Notes under the pieces: generated by a model
The model's database searches: none
The model's input: the letters and a program-made list of their open reading frames with translations, nothing else
What the model was told of the DNA's origin: nothing
In this document: positions 34,654 to 45,487 of the stretch, piece after piece
Position numbering within the stretch: position 1 is the stretch's first letter
Layout: each line of letters opens with the position of its first letter
Assembly (NCBI RefSeq): GCF_034702125.1
Contig: NC_085880.1
Span: forward strand, 14,134,475-14,198,474
Origin: Engraulis encrasicolus
Taxonomy: Eukaryota; Chordata; Actinopteri; Clupeiformes; Engraulidae
DNA: 64,000 nt
Direction of reading: 5' to 3'
Position numbers and translations under genes: made by a program

Positions 34654-34850
34654 CAGTGTTGCCAGATTGGGCTGTTTCCCGCCAATTGGGCTGCTTAGGA
34701 TGGTCGTGTGCGGGTAAAAATGGCATTTAGCAGAAAAACCCGCCCAATTTTAGCCATAGAAATCAATAGAATTGGGCGGGATTTTGAGCTTCTAAGCTGG
34801 TTTTGAGCATTTTTTGGGCTGGAAATCATCAGCCTCATCTGGCAACCCTG
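34654..34850. mobile_element. CAGTGTTGCCAGAT MITE, copy 2
   Basis: 197 bp, flanked by perfect CTTGCAGG repeats (34646-34653, 34851-34858). A 30-bp loose copy of its right end follows at 34883-34912. Confidence 0.85.
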
Positions 34851-34917
34851 CTTGCAGGTGCATCACAGTGGGACAGACATCACTGGAAATCATCAGCCTC
34901 ATCTGGCAACACTGCCA

Positions 34918-36352
34918 CCCAGGTGAAAAACCCATATACTTAAAGTGTACTTTTTTTGACCGTACTTAGTACAAAGTGTACTATTTTCGGCGATTTAAAG
35001 TGCGCTTCATTGCACTATTAGTGCGCTGAAGCACTACTAAAGCAGTACTTCAGCACACTTGCAGCACACTGAGGATGCTAAATTGGCACCGCTTTTGGAC
35101 AACTTTAAGTGCACTACAAGCATACTTTTGAAAGTATGCTCCAAACACGCTTTTCATGCATTCGTATGGCATTAAGTGTGCTTGAGTACACTTCTATAAC
35201 ATATTATTGTTACTAGAAGTACAATAAAAGTATATTAACTTCATGCTTCTTTGGACTACATTGGAACATTTTAAGTATGTAAAAAGTATATCATATTAAT
35301 TATTTTAAATATATTACAGGTATGCTTGAAGTATATTTACAGTACACTCCCAAATACAACGAATAATATAAGTGTAATACTACAATCCATGCTGGTTCTC
35401 AGAGCTTGTACATTACAGACAGCCACATGTCACAGTAGTGATACAGTATGCATGCCTAGCACGACTGACATTTACAATCATTGCGTTGTTACAGAGATTT
35501 CAGATACACATTTCACTTTATTTCATTCTTGTTCCACCTTCCTGTAGTTGATCATTTGAATTGATCACAAATGGTGACCCTTGATTCTTTGTTTGAACAA
35601 CTAGTTCCAACTCACCTCTCACCATGACATCATGGGAAGTGTGAGTCTATATATACCAGAACATATACGTGACCATCATAATGACGGTGGGAACATGGCC
35701 ATTTTTTGTGTACCACTTTAAAATGTTAAAACTCCTACAATGAATGCAGAATATAACAATGAGTAATATTTTCATGCAAACCAAGGATATTCCTTAGAGG
35801 TTAATGGATTTCTGTTTGAGAAATTTAGCTCCAAGAAGTGCATTGCATGATGGTACATGCATGATGATGCATGATGGGTAAATGCACTTTGTGTAAGCAC
35901 ACTTTGAATATATTTGGATGAAGCACAATCATGGTGCACTTAGAAAAAGTATACTTCCAATATGTTAAAGTGATTTACTTTAAAGCGCACTATAGAAAAT
36001 CACACTTCGAAGTCACTTGGGTGAAGTATAATCAAAGTGCACTTAAAAAAAGTGCAATTGCAATATGTTATTAAAAAATACACTTTTAGTAAGTTCACTA
36101 TTAGAACACTATTAGTATATTCCTCTAAATACACTTTAGCCAAACATCTTCTAAGTGCACTTTATGTATGGTTCGCAAAGTGTACTTTCTTTGAGAGCAA
36201 CTTAATTACATCTAATTTTAAGTACACTTTAAATAAGCATATTGTAAACATACTTTTTCTTAGCACAAAAAGTGTGAGTGCGCTTTTAACATGCTAAGTA
36301 CACTTCAGTCGTGCTTTTATTGTACTAAATTGAACCACTTTTTCACCTGGGC
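34918..36352. mobile_element. Inverted-repeat element with CCCAGGTGAAAAA ends
   Basis: 1.43 kb from CCCAGGTGAAAAACCC to GGTT-side CACTTTTTCACCTGGGC, internally filled with AAGTGCACTTT / AAGTGTACTTT motifs in both orientations. Non-coding. Confidence 0.6.
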
Positions 36353-37100
36353 AGTAAGTCACTGGCATAGCTGGAAAGGAGAAGCTGGAGCACACTGCAG
36401 CTTAGTTTTCAAGACTTTATTTTGTGCACACACGCGACCAACGTTTCTGTGTTGCTACACCTTCTTCAGAGTCAAATGATAGCAAGAGAGAGACACACAT
36501 TTCAAGACTTGACATTCACAGGTGATCCTAATTGGTTTGGCTAAATTGGTCTGATCTCATTGCAGGTAATTGACCCCACCCCCCAACACCAGGACAAGAT
36601 TGTAGACAATTAGACAGCTTGCCAACTTCCCAAAACAAAATAAAAAAGTGAAAAAAAAACAATACACAAAGAACATTGTCAATAAAACCACAGCTACAAT
36701 TATTAGAAGACCACAGCCGCGATGCTGGAACAATTTGTTACAGAGAGCAAGACATATTGTGTTCCTCATTTATGCCCTGAGGCTCCACTGAATTTAGAGT
36801 ATGAATCCAAAATGCCTTTCCACAAAGCCTCTCTGTCTCCTCCTTGTCTGCAATCTTGTCCTGGTGTTGGGGGGTGGGGCCAATTACCTGCAATGAGATG
36901 AGACCAATTTAGCCAAACCAAGTGGGATCACCTGTGAATGTTAAGTCCTGAAATGTGTGTCTCTCTCTTGCTATCATTTGACTCTGAAGAAGGTGTAGCA
37001 ACACCGAAACGTTGGTCGGGTGTGTGCACAAAATAAAGTCTTGAAAAATAAGCTGCAGTGTGCTCCAGCTTCTCCTTTCCAGCTATGCCAGTGACTTACT
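36353..37100. repeat. Inverted repeat with 250-bp arms and 248-bp spacer
   Basis: Arms 36353-36602 and 36851-37100 are near-identical in reverse, from AGTAAGTCACTGGCATAGCT to CCAACACCAGGACAAGAT. Each arm contains the CTGAAGA...GAAACG motif and a CACACA-rich segment, resembling two head-to-head ends of one retroelement. Confidence 0.8.
36984..37015 (+). ncRNA. Hammerhead-core-like motif in the right arm
   Basis: CTGAAGA, stem GGTGT-AGCA-ACACC, GAAACGTTGG. The best stem II of the four related motifs. The mirrored copy is at 36441-36469. Confidence 0.35.
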
Positions 37101-37102
37101 GG

Positions 37103-37299
37103 CAGTGTTGCCAGATGAGGCTGATGATTTCCAGCCCAAAAAATGCTCAAAACCCGCCTGGAAGCACTAAATCCCGCCCAATTCTATTGATGTCGATGGG
37201 AAAGATTGGGCGAGTTTTCCTGTAAAAGGCATTTTTACCCGCAGACAGCCATCCCAAGCAGCCCAATTGGGTGGGAAACAGCCCAATCTGGCAACACTG
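37103..37299. mobile_element. CAGTGTTGCCAGAT MITE, copy 3 (inverted)
   Basis: 197 bp, flanked by perfect CTTACTGG repeats (37095-37102, 37300-37307). Confidence 0.85.
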
Positions 37300-40283
37300 C
37301 TTACTGGAGCCTCAATGCCAGTGATTTCAAAAGCACTGGGACACTGATCTGTGATAGGTCTGTTAGAGCATTAGGTCCAACCCCCTATGGGCGGGGTTGA
37401 AAAGGTGGGAAAAAGGCTTGTAGTCTCAACAGAAATCCACCTCTCTTACACTTCCTATGTCGATGATGCAAAATGACCATTTTTACATCATTGACATAGG
37501 AAGTGTTAAGAGATAAATGTGGATTTCTCCAATCTCAGGGGGAATTGAGAGATTTTTGAAAGACCATTCAAAAGTATGACTGGGTGTCTATCAATGGAAA
37601 GCCTAATGCAAAATGGGTGGAGTGTCCCTTTAAAGTCGATTCTGTATGAGACAGGTAACCAGTGCAGGTCTGCCAAGACAGGAGTGATGTGCTCTCTCAT
37701 GCTGGTTCTTGTTAGGATTCTTGCGGCAGAATTTTGAATGAGTTGCAATTTGTCAATTAATTTTTTTTGGCAGACCAGAGAAGAGAGCATTACAGTAGTC
37801 TGGCCTACTGGTGACAAAGGCATGAGTACGTTTTTCGGCGTCTTGTCGGGGGGCCAAGCCGCGCACTTTGTTGACATTTCTAAGATGGAAAAAAGCAGAT
37901 TTTGTTATCTTGTTGATGTGAGGCTCAAAGCTCAAATCCGAGTCTATGACCACACCTAGGCTAGTCACCTTATCTTTAATGTGCATGCTTAGGTCACCTA
38001 GGCTTGAGTGGAGTTCTGCACGTTTTTTCTTAGGCCCAATGAGCAACACTTCAGTTGTATCCTCATTTAATTTTAAGAAGTTACTGTTAATCCAATCTGT
38101 GATGGCAGACATGCATTTAGTCAAGGCATGAATGGCAGTGGTTTGGCTAGGCTCAACAGAGATATATAATTGTGTGTCATCGGCATAGCTATGAACATCA
38201 ACATTGTGCTCTCTGATGATGGAGCTCAGGGCAACATATAGAGAGAGAAGAGGAGAGGACCCAAGTAACTACCCTGAGCAACTCCAAAAGGCACATCATA
38301 CTTGTTGGAGACGTATTCTCCGATGGTGACAAAAAAACTGCCTTCCTGTAATATATGTTTTGAACCACTTTAAGACGTGGCCGGACAGTCCTACCCAAGA
38401 TTCAAGGCGGTCAATTAGTATGTTATGGTCTATCGTGTCAAAGGCTGCACTGAGGTCGAGGAGTACAAGTGCTGATACTTTGTTAGCAGCAGTGCTGAGC
38501 CTAAGATCACTTATTATTTTGATTAGTGCTGTTTCAGTGCTATGGTTAGCTCTAAAGCCTGATTGGAATTTTTCCAAGATGTCGTTCCAAGATACCATAT
38601 AACCCTGTCTACCAGATGCTGTACTTACAGATGGCATGCCTTGATTATTTTTGGTTATATTAAGCCTTAAAAACTGAATTTGGGAAACGCGTGTTGAAGA
38701 GTCTTGCCATTTTAGGGTTCCAGATCTTGGAAACTAGGTATGTGTTGGGAGTTATAATTGATTTTCCATCATATTTGGGAACTGTACAGTGTATTCCAAA
38801 AAATGTGGGGCGCTCAGACTTTAACAAATATTGGGACAAAATGACCTTACAGTACCCTCTACTTCAGGCCTCAAATTAACCATGTGGGCACTTGATGACT
38901 GGAACGCCCTTTTAACCCCATGTACAGTAGCACTGTATCAAACATTCAAGCTTAAAAAAACTTTGTTTTTCAAAGTTCTTCATATTAATCTTGGCCTTCA
39001 AAGTATATGTTTTTCTCTATATCTTATCACAGTGTCTGTTTTGTCTGCGGCCATCTGCTGGTCTAGAAAAGTAACAACAGCGTAATGTAGGAAAACAAAA
39101 GGGGCTGGAAAATCTTGCCCATAATTTATCAATAAAGCACTGTAATTATTATACAGTATATTGCTATATACCAATTATGATTTTAACAAGCATGATGAAT
39201 ATTTATAGTTTAAATAATTTGACTGCTTAATGCTCAATCATGATGCCAGTCCCAAGATGGCCACACCCTGCACTACATTTCTACCATGGGGGTGGGGGTG
39301 TCCTGGTAGAAATATAATCATGATTGAACATTCTGCATAATGCTCGTTAAAATCAAAATTAATATATAGCAATATACTGTAGAATTAAAGTGCTTTATTG
39401 GTAGCCTAGCGAGCTTAACCCCTAGGGGCGTCTAGATTTCTAGGCTACTTTATTGGTAAATTATGGGCAAGATTTTACAGCCCCTTTTGTTTTCTTACAT
39501 TACACCGTTTTTGCGCTTTTTGACCAGAAGATGGCAGCAGACAAAACAGACACTGTGATAAGACATAGACAAAAACATATACTTTGAAGGCCAAGATTAA
39601 TATGAAGAACTTTGAAAAACAAAGTTTTTCCAAGCTTGAATGTTTAATACAGTGCTACTGTACATGGGGTTAAAAGGGCGTTCCAGTCATCAAGTGCCCA
39701 CTTGGTTAATTTGAGGCCTGAAGTAGAGGGTACTGTAAGGTCATTTTGTCAAAAGCTGTTTTTGAGTCCCTCCTATTCCATCATTAAAAGTCTGAGTGCC
39801 CTACTTTTTTTGGAATACACTGTACAGTTCCCAAATATGATGGAAAATCAATTATAACTCCTAAAGCATACCTAGTTTCCAAGATCTGGAATCCCAAAAT
39901 GGCAAGACTCTTCATCACGCTTTTCACAAATTCAGTTTTTAAGGCTTAATATAGCCAAAAATAATCAAGGCATGCTATTTGTAAGTACATCATCTGGTAG
40001 ACAGGGTCATATTTAGGGGGCATTGTAATTTTTAGGCCTGTATCTTCCTTCAAACTAAAATCAGAGGTGTCAAAATCTGCTTGTAAATTTTGTATGCAAT
40101 TCACAGGCTTGAAAGGTGGGCGTGGCACCCCAACTTTGGAGGGCTTCATCTCCGCAACCGTTAGACGTAGGGTGCTAATACTTGGTATTCTTTCAATTGA
40201 CATCATAAAGTACCTGTATGTGAGATATCGGGTAAATCGTAGAGGGTCATGTGGGGAAGGCATGTGAATTGACATGGAATACC

Positions 40284-41348
40284 CATAATGCACTGGAAAT
40301 ATTATAGCCTATGCAAATATACACATTATAATTATAATGTAATCATTGGTAAGTTGAATTTGACTTGAACCTAACAAGGTGACGTTACTGAAAGAGGACA
40401 TATATACATGATTTTAACAAGCTTCAAATATTACATACTATAACACATTTGCAGTGTCAAAATAAAACGAAAGTTAGAAGAATAGTTGAAAGGAAAAGAA
40501 AGGTTGAAAAAGATTTTTTGTAGGTATTCACAAGAATATTTCACCAAATTTCTGTGAAGCTGAGTCTACTGTTAAAACAGTCAAACTTCATTTTGGTTAC
40601 AGTTTTCACCCTGTAGCATATGGTCGGAAGGTTCAGTAAACATTAACGTTAACCTTAACATAAACGTTAACGTTACCATCACAGAGTCCTCATTCATCAT
40701 TCCATCAGGGTTTAACTGGCAGCATAATTAGGCCTACAGTTGATTGCAGGAAGGACGGCCCATCATGAATCTGTTTCAATGTTGATTTTTGCCGTCCGGA
40801 ATGCCCAGCTTCAAGGTCACGTTGATATACACTACTGTAACGTGTAAGTCACCTTAGGTATAGACTACTTTGTTCTGCTAATCTGTCATTTTTGGTTAAG
40901 TCATGTTCATTTCATTTAGATTGGTCAGAATAAATACTGGGGCCAGTCACTTGGGCTAACGCGGAGAGGGAGAGAGAGATTGCTGGACCTGCACTTGCAC
41001 TTGATCTGTCGTCAGCTCATGCATGCTGTGTTCCAATGCCTTTCATTTGGCTGACAGAATCAGGCTTTCCACACTCTCAATATCCTATGTAGTCTGTGTC
41101 TTTTATATACTTCTGAAAATAGTATGATTTTAATTGTCGTCCTCGCTGGTTTCTGTTTTTCGTCTGTTCTTTTTCTTTCTTGAACCGTGCACACCGTGCA
41201 GCGCACACACGCCCCGTACAGTGACATGCCAACCGTACGGTTTCAGATTTCCGTGCAATCCGTGCCATGCGTGCATGCGTAGTATATAATGTGTATCATG
41301 TGTGTGTATAACTGCATGATATATCTAGTGTGTTTGTGTGGGTTCCAG
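40284..41348. other. Intron 4 end, nothing recognised
   Basis: Contains a short GTTAACGTTA-type tandem (40635-40680). No coding signal until exon 5. Confidence 0.4.
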
Positions 41349-41459
41349 AAAAAGGATGAGGTTGCCACAGATGTGAAGGTGGCTCCTGGAAGAACATGGC
41401 AGGTGGACCCCGACTTCCTGCATGGAGTCATCATCAAGACACGTCCTAATTCCTCAAAG
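41349..41459 (+). CDS. Exon 5: linker and first strand of cold-shock-like domain B
   Basis: Thirty-seven codons, phase 0 both sides; acceptor gtgggttccag (41348), donor AAG|gtgaac (41460). It encodes KKDEVATDVKVAPG, matching the K-E-V-A-T-D/N-V-R linker that follows a cold-shock domain in UNR/CSDE1, and then FLHGVIIKTRP, which opens the second domain. An uninterrupted CA microsatellite begins 4 bp inside the donor (41464-41567), which may influence recognition of this exon. Confidence 0.82.
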
Positions 41460-41462
41460 GTG

Positions 41463-41569
<107 letters not shown>

Positions 41570-41736
41570 CCAGGCAAGACAATTTTATTTGTTTAGCACA
41601 TTTCATATACACATGCAATTCAATGTCCTTCATTGAAGAAAAAGAACACCACAAATGAAATGAAAAATAAGGACATGACTGGCAAAAAAGGATAAAAACA
41701 GGAAGATGCAAAACATAAAATAAATTAAGAAAACAT

Positions 41737-42094
41737 TTAAAGTTACACTATGTAAGATTTTTAGTTGTTTATTTCCAGAAGTCATGCTACCCATTCTCTA
41801 ATGTTACCTTTTTCATGAATACTTACCACCACCATCAAATTCTAAGTATTCATTATGATTGGGAAAATTGCACTTTTCATGCATGAAAAGTGGGCTGTTC
41901 TCCATGGCAGCTAAAATGCCAAATAGGCATTTTAGCTGCAAAAATCACTGTACTTCGGCCATACTAAAATATATTAGTTTACTACTTTGTAAACGTTCAT
42001 GTAAAGATCAAATTTGGCAATAGGCAGCCCAGTTTCAATGAGCAGCATAGTTGCAGTACCTTTTTTGACCAGTTCCTGCACAGTGTACCTTGAA
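41737..42094. mobile_element. TTAA MITE, copy (relative of 6891-8970)
   Basis: Starts TTAAAGTTACACTATGTAAG and ends CTGCACAGTGTACCTTGAAA (right TTAA mutated). 86% similar by eye is not claimed; the shared core includes AGCAGCATAGTTGCAGTACC. Confidence 0.7.
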
Positions 42095-42590
42095 ATAATT
42101 AGAATATTTGGGAGTTTTGGGGGTGATTTCTGGCACTAGTTAATAAACGTAGACTATTTAGATTAGTGAATGTGTAGTGTGCAGCAATAAAACTAGCTGT
42201 TGTATAAGTAGGCCCAACAATGCCGCCTGTGCCTTTGCTGACATGAAAAACAAACAGTTCAGGCACGCTCCTAATGCAGGAGCAGATGGCCAAGGATACA
42301 TGTAAAGCGTGTCCTGTGAAGCATGTCTTAACGTAAAAGGCAAACAGGTGACAGCCCGGTAGGCACCCTCGCTTAAGCAAACATGCCAAAGTAAGACATG
42401 AAGCTCTGATCACACACACACAGAGACAGAAAGACAGACACACAGAGAACTTTGTCGTACAAGTATTAAAGAAGGCCTATAACATGGGATAAAGACGGCA
42501 CCTATACTGAAAAGATGCTGCCCTGGTAGTATGTGGTGCTGTCCGAGGTCCTGAAGTACCCACACGGTCTGTAGGGCACACAAGCAGCAG
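42095..42590. other. Intron 5 stretch, nothing recognised
   Basis: Short CACACACACAGAGACAG tract at 42412-42445. Confidence 0.4.
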
Positions 42591-42598
42591 ACACATGC

Positions 42599-42989
42599 CA
42601 GGGCTTGACACTGGCACCTGCCAACCGGCCAAATGCTGGTAAAACTTGGCTGTGGCTGGTAACAATTTCAGTGTCACTAGCCAATTTGGCAGGTAGCTTA
42701 TTCTATGGTATGACATATCAGAATAGCATACAGTATATTCTGCACTTTTCCCCAAGCGTATAAATTTCAAGAAAAAGCTCAGTTACTCAATTTCTATTTA
42801 TTTGTTTTATTTCCATGTAGAAACACATGCACTCATCTTCTTGCTTTAAGCACCTCATCTTCTGAGATTAGATGTACAGTGTCATGATAATGTAACAATT
42901 GTGGCTAGTAGAATAGCTGGATGGCTAGTGACTCGGGGGAACTACTAGCCACAGTGGCCTGCAAGCGAAAAAGTTAATGTCAAGCCCTG
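42599..42989. mobile_element. hAT-like MITE with ACACATGC target duplication
   Basis: 391 bp from CAGGGCTTGACACTGG to AATGTCAAGCCCTG, flanked by perfect ACACATGC repeats (42591-42598, 42990-42997). Confidence 0.85.
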
Positions 42990-42997
42990 ACACATGC

Positions 42998-43779
42998 AAG
43001 ATGCACAAGGGGCACATATGTATACACATACGCTCACACCATTCACTACACACATACATACGCTCACACACATCTACCCAAGGAAACCTCAAGTGCCTTG
43101 GCGTAAGGTGGGACAACTCATTTGGACATGTATGTAAAGGTACCATGAAGAACATGTGTGGCACAAACATGGCAACTGCCATGTCATGGTGAAATGTAAA
43201 CTTGAGTCCATTAAAGCATTAAGTGCATGAATGCGTTAAAAACAACTTGGATGTGTTTGCTCATGAAAAAAAACAGAAAAGTGCCTTGTGAGCGGGTGCG
43301 CTGTAAACGTGCCCCAGGGAGAGGATAAAAAGAGAGAGAAGTCAAGCCCTCTGGGTCACTTGCTTTGGGTGAGCTATTAGAAGCATCTCAGGGCAGGTTT
43401 CTGCGTTGCAACTCCCGGCTGTTTGCAGAGGCTTTTCATCAAGACGTATGTATTGATTGTATTGATATGTAGGTATACTCTCTGTTGTACATCTTGATCA
43501 AATAAATCGACAACATTGTTTAGATCTGTTTGGACAACTTTTGTTCTGATTTGATACGTCTGGACCTGATTGACAAGTCCACCCTCTGAGGAGGTCAGAG
43601 GAGACCATTTAAATTCGACTTTCTTCCACAAATCCCACAGTTAAAGTATTAAAATCAAATATAAATGATTTGGATAACTATGAGAGCATCTGAGAACATC
43701 TTTATCTTGAGTCTGGATTTAACTTTTTTGGTATTTGATATTGGCAACAAGTTGATCTAGTTGGTGCATACAGCTGAAA
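42998..43779. other. Intron 5 stretch, nothing recognised
   Basis: A CATACGCTCACAC unit is repeated near 43028 and 43060. No coding signal. Confidence 0.4.
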
Positions 43780-44220
43780 CATATCCAGTAGGTAGCTGGG
43801 TCCCATCCTATGTAATGAGTTAATGTCAGTAACTCACTGGGAGCCAATGTAATGATCTCAAAACTGGGGTAATGTGGTTAATCATTTTTGTTCTCTTAAG
43901 AACCCTTGCTGCTGCGTTTTTGATTAGTGGTTAAAGCTGTTTTATGGTCATTTAGGGGAGGCCTACCTGATTTCTAGTTTTGATCATGTTTTGACATGAG
44001 ACCTCTGAGTTAAAAAAATGTTTTAGGTGATAAAATGCAGACTTGGTAATGACTTTCATGTGACTGTAAAAGTGTAGGTCACTGTCAATAAGGACAACAA
44101 GGTTTGTTGACCGTATCCTCTGCTTTAGTTTCAAGGCAATCTTAAACCTTTTCTCCCTTTTCCTGAATATGATTACTGCAGTTTTGTTTATGTTGAGCTG
44201 AACAAAATTGTGAAACATCC
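43780..44220 (-). mobile_element. L2-type LINE reverse-transcriptase fragment
   Basis: Minus strand reads NKTAVIIFRKREKRFKIALK, VVLIDSDLHFYSHMKVITKS and, downstream, AAARVLKRTKMINHITPVLR then SLHWLPVSY, the same segments as in the LINE at 33.6-38.6 kb. Frames are broken. Its 5' side is joined to the repeat at 44222. Confidence 0.7.
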
Positions 44221-44221
44221 G

Positions 44222-44570
44222 ATTGTTAATTACCTCCGCCAAGGAGGGGATGTTTTCAGTCGCATTGGTTTGTCTGTCTGTCCGTTTGTTTGTCTGCCTG
44301 TCTGTCAGCAGGGTACGGTAACTCAAAACGTTAAGGATGGATTTCCAAGACACTTTGTGGAATTGCTGGAAATGACAAAAGGAACACGTGATTACATTTT
44401 GGTGATGATCTGGATCCAGGATTTTTAAAAAAAGATTTTTCAGCATTGTGGGATAGGACGAATTTAGGGAAAATTTTGACAATCCAGTCTGTAACTCCAC
44501 AAAAAGAAGGCTGAAAGACTTGAAAACAAATAGGGTGTAACATAGTCAAACATTCTATCAAACAGGGCCT
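44222..44570. repeat. Interspersed repeat with CTGT-rich core, copy 1
   Basis: From attacctccgccaaggagg through a TGTCTGTCCGTTTGTTTGTC core to aatagggtgtaacatagt. Direct copy of 62872-63222. This module is widespread in fish genomes; its class is not determined here. Confidence 0.6.
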
Positions 44571-45487
44571 ATGAAAAACATTGTTTTGGTTCCGGTTGCC
44601 GACAGACATTTTTTGTGCGAACTAAACATTTTTTTCGAGTTTTTGGAATCCTAAAAAAAAGTGATGTGTGGACGGTTGGTTATATAGAGAAGACACAACA
44701 CATTTCTTCATTCTAATTACTCCCTCTCTCTGGCTTTCTCCCTGCCTGTAACTGAGTTTGCATCATATGACAATCTACATCAGGCAATACGCGCGCCTGC
44801 AGCAAGTATCTATGTGCAGCACCGCTTCATATTAGAAAAGCCCAGCAATGTCACGTTGTAGGCGAATTATGCTACAACATGCTAGTTAGCTTTTCTCTAT
44901 TATTTTACCAATGAATGGTAGATTGGATATAGGTCTACAGTAGGCCTACCAATATGCCAGACTTAATGAGGTGTTAATGATCTGAAGCAGGGCCGTAGTA
45001 CTCGAGTCCAGACTCAGACTTGAGTCCAGTCTCAATCTCTGTTTAAAAAATCTAATCTGTAAAAATGTCTTTTGTGCAGCTCTGTAAAAGTCATGATTTT
45101 AGAAGGAAGTTCAATAGTTCAGAAGAGACCTTTCAGAATGCTGACTGAACTGTAAATAAGAAATACGGTACTTCTGAGGATCTTGAGACCAGATGGCACA
45201 TGTTAGAAATGGGAAGTGTTGTGTTGTACAGTTGTCCACAATGATGTCAATTATGGAAAAAAACCTCTTGCTTTTGCTGATTGCTCCCTTAAACTTTTAG
45301 TCCTACATGGAGCCCCTTTAATGTATTATTTTCTTCATTCAAAAAAGGTGCACAGGTGCAAAATAAATGTGTACAGTATGTCATTGGCACCTGGAGAAAC
45401 TATAGGCCTACATTTTAGCCATTTATATTTTGAGAAATGACACAATATTTTACCCAAGACATGTACTGTATAGTACATTGTCAGGTG
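44571..45487. other. Intron 5 stretch, nothing recognised
   Basis: No transposon ends or coding signal seen. Confidence 0.4.

Larger units (their letters stand above)
34412..37633. mobile_element. TTAA-flanked element nested in the LINE
   Basis: Ends TTAAAGGGGCATTCCACC and, reversed, TTAAAGGGACACTCCACC. Removing everything between the two TTAA copies restores the LINE reading ...GAC TTT AAG ATT. Within it lie two MITE copies, a 1.4-kb inverted-repeat element and a 250-bp-arm inverted repeat, which account for most of its length. Confidence 0.8.
33591..38598 (-). mobile_element. L2/Jockey-type LINE, minus strand, interrupted
   Basis: Minus-strand reverse-transcriptase pieces occur in order: FQSGFRANHSTETALIKI and LLDLSAAFDTIDHNIL (38296-38637), then NEDTTEVLLIGPKKKR and SLGVVIDSDLSFEPHINKIT (37753-38124), LIQNSAARILTRTSMREH and LHWLPVSYRIDFK (37506-37877), and after the insertion APKRWNALPIEIRSA (34130-34318). 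The 3' end is a (ATT)n tail (33591-33642). Frames are broken and the 5' end is missing. The TTAA element at 34412-37633 interrupts it between the Phe-Lys and Ile codons of the RIDFKI segment. Confidence 0.85.
32482..40283. mobile_element. Palindromic DNA element, split by nested insertions
   Basis: The outer ends read CATGTCAATTCACATG at left and, reversed, CATGTCAATTCACATGCC at right. Arms continue inward with TACCCGATATCTCACATACA and ACTTTGGAGGG segments in opposite orientation, then a large inverted repeat centred near 39270 (arms about 38598-39240 and 39300-40013). The left arm is interrupted by a hAT element (32746-33566) and an L2-type LINE (33591-38598). Without insertions the element would be about 1.9 kb. 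Confidence 0.65.
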
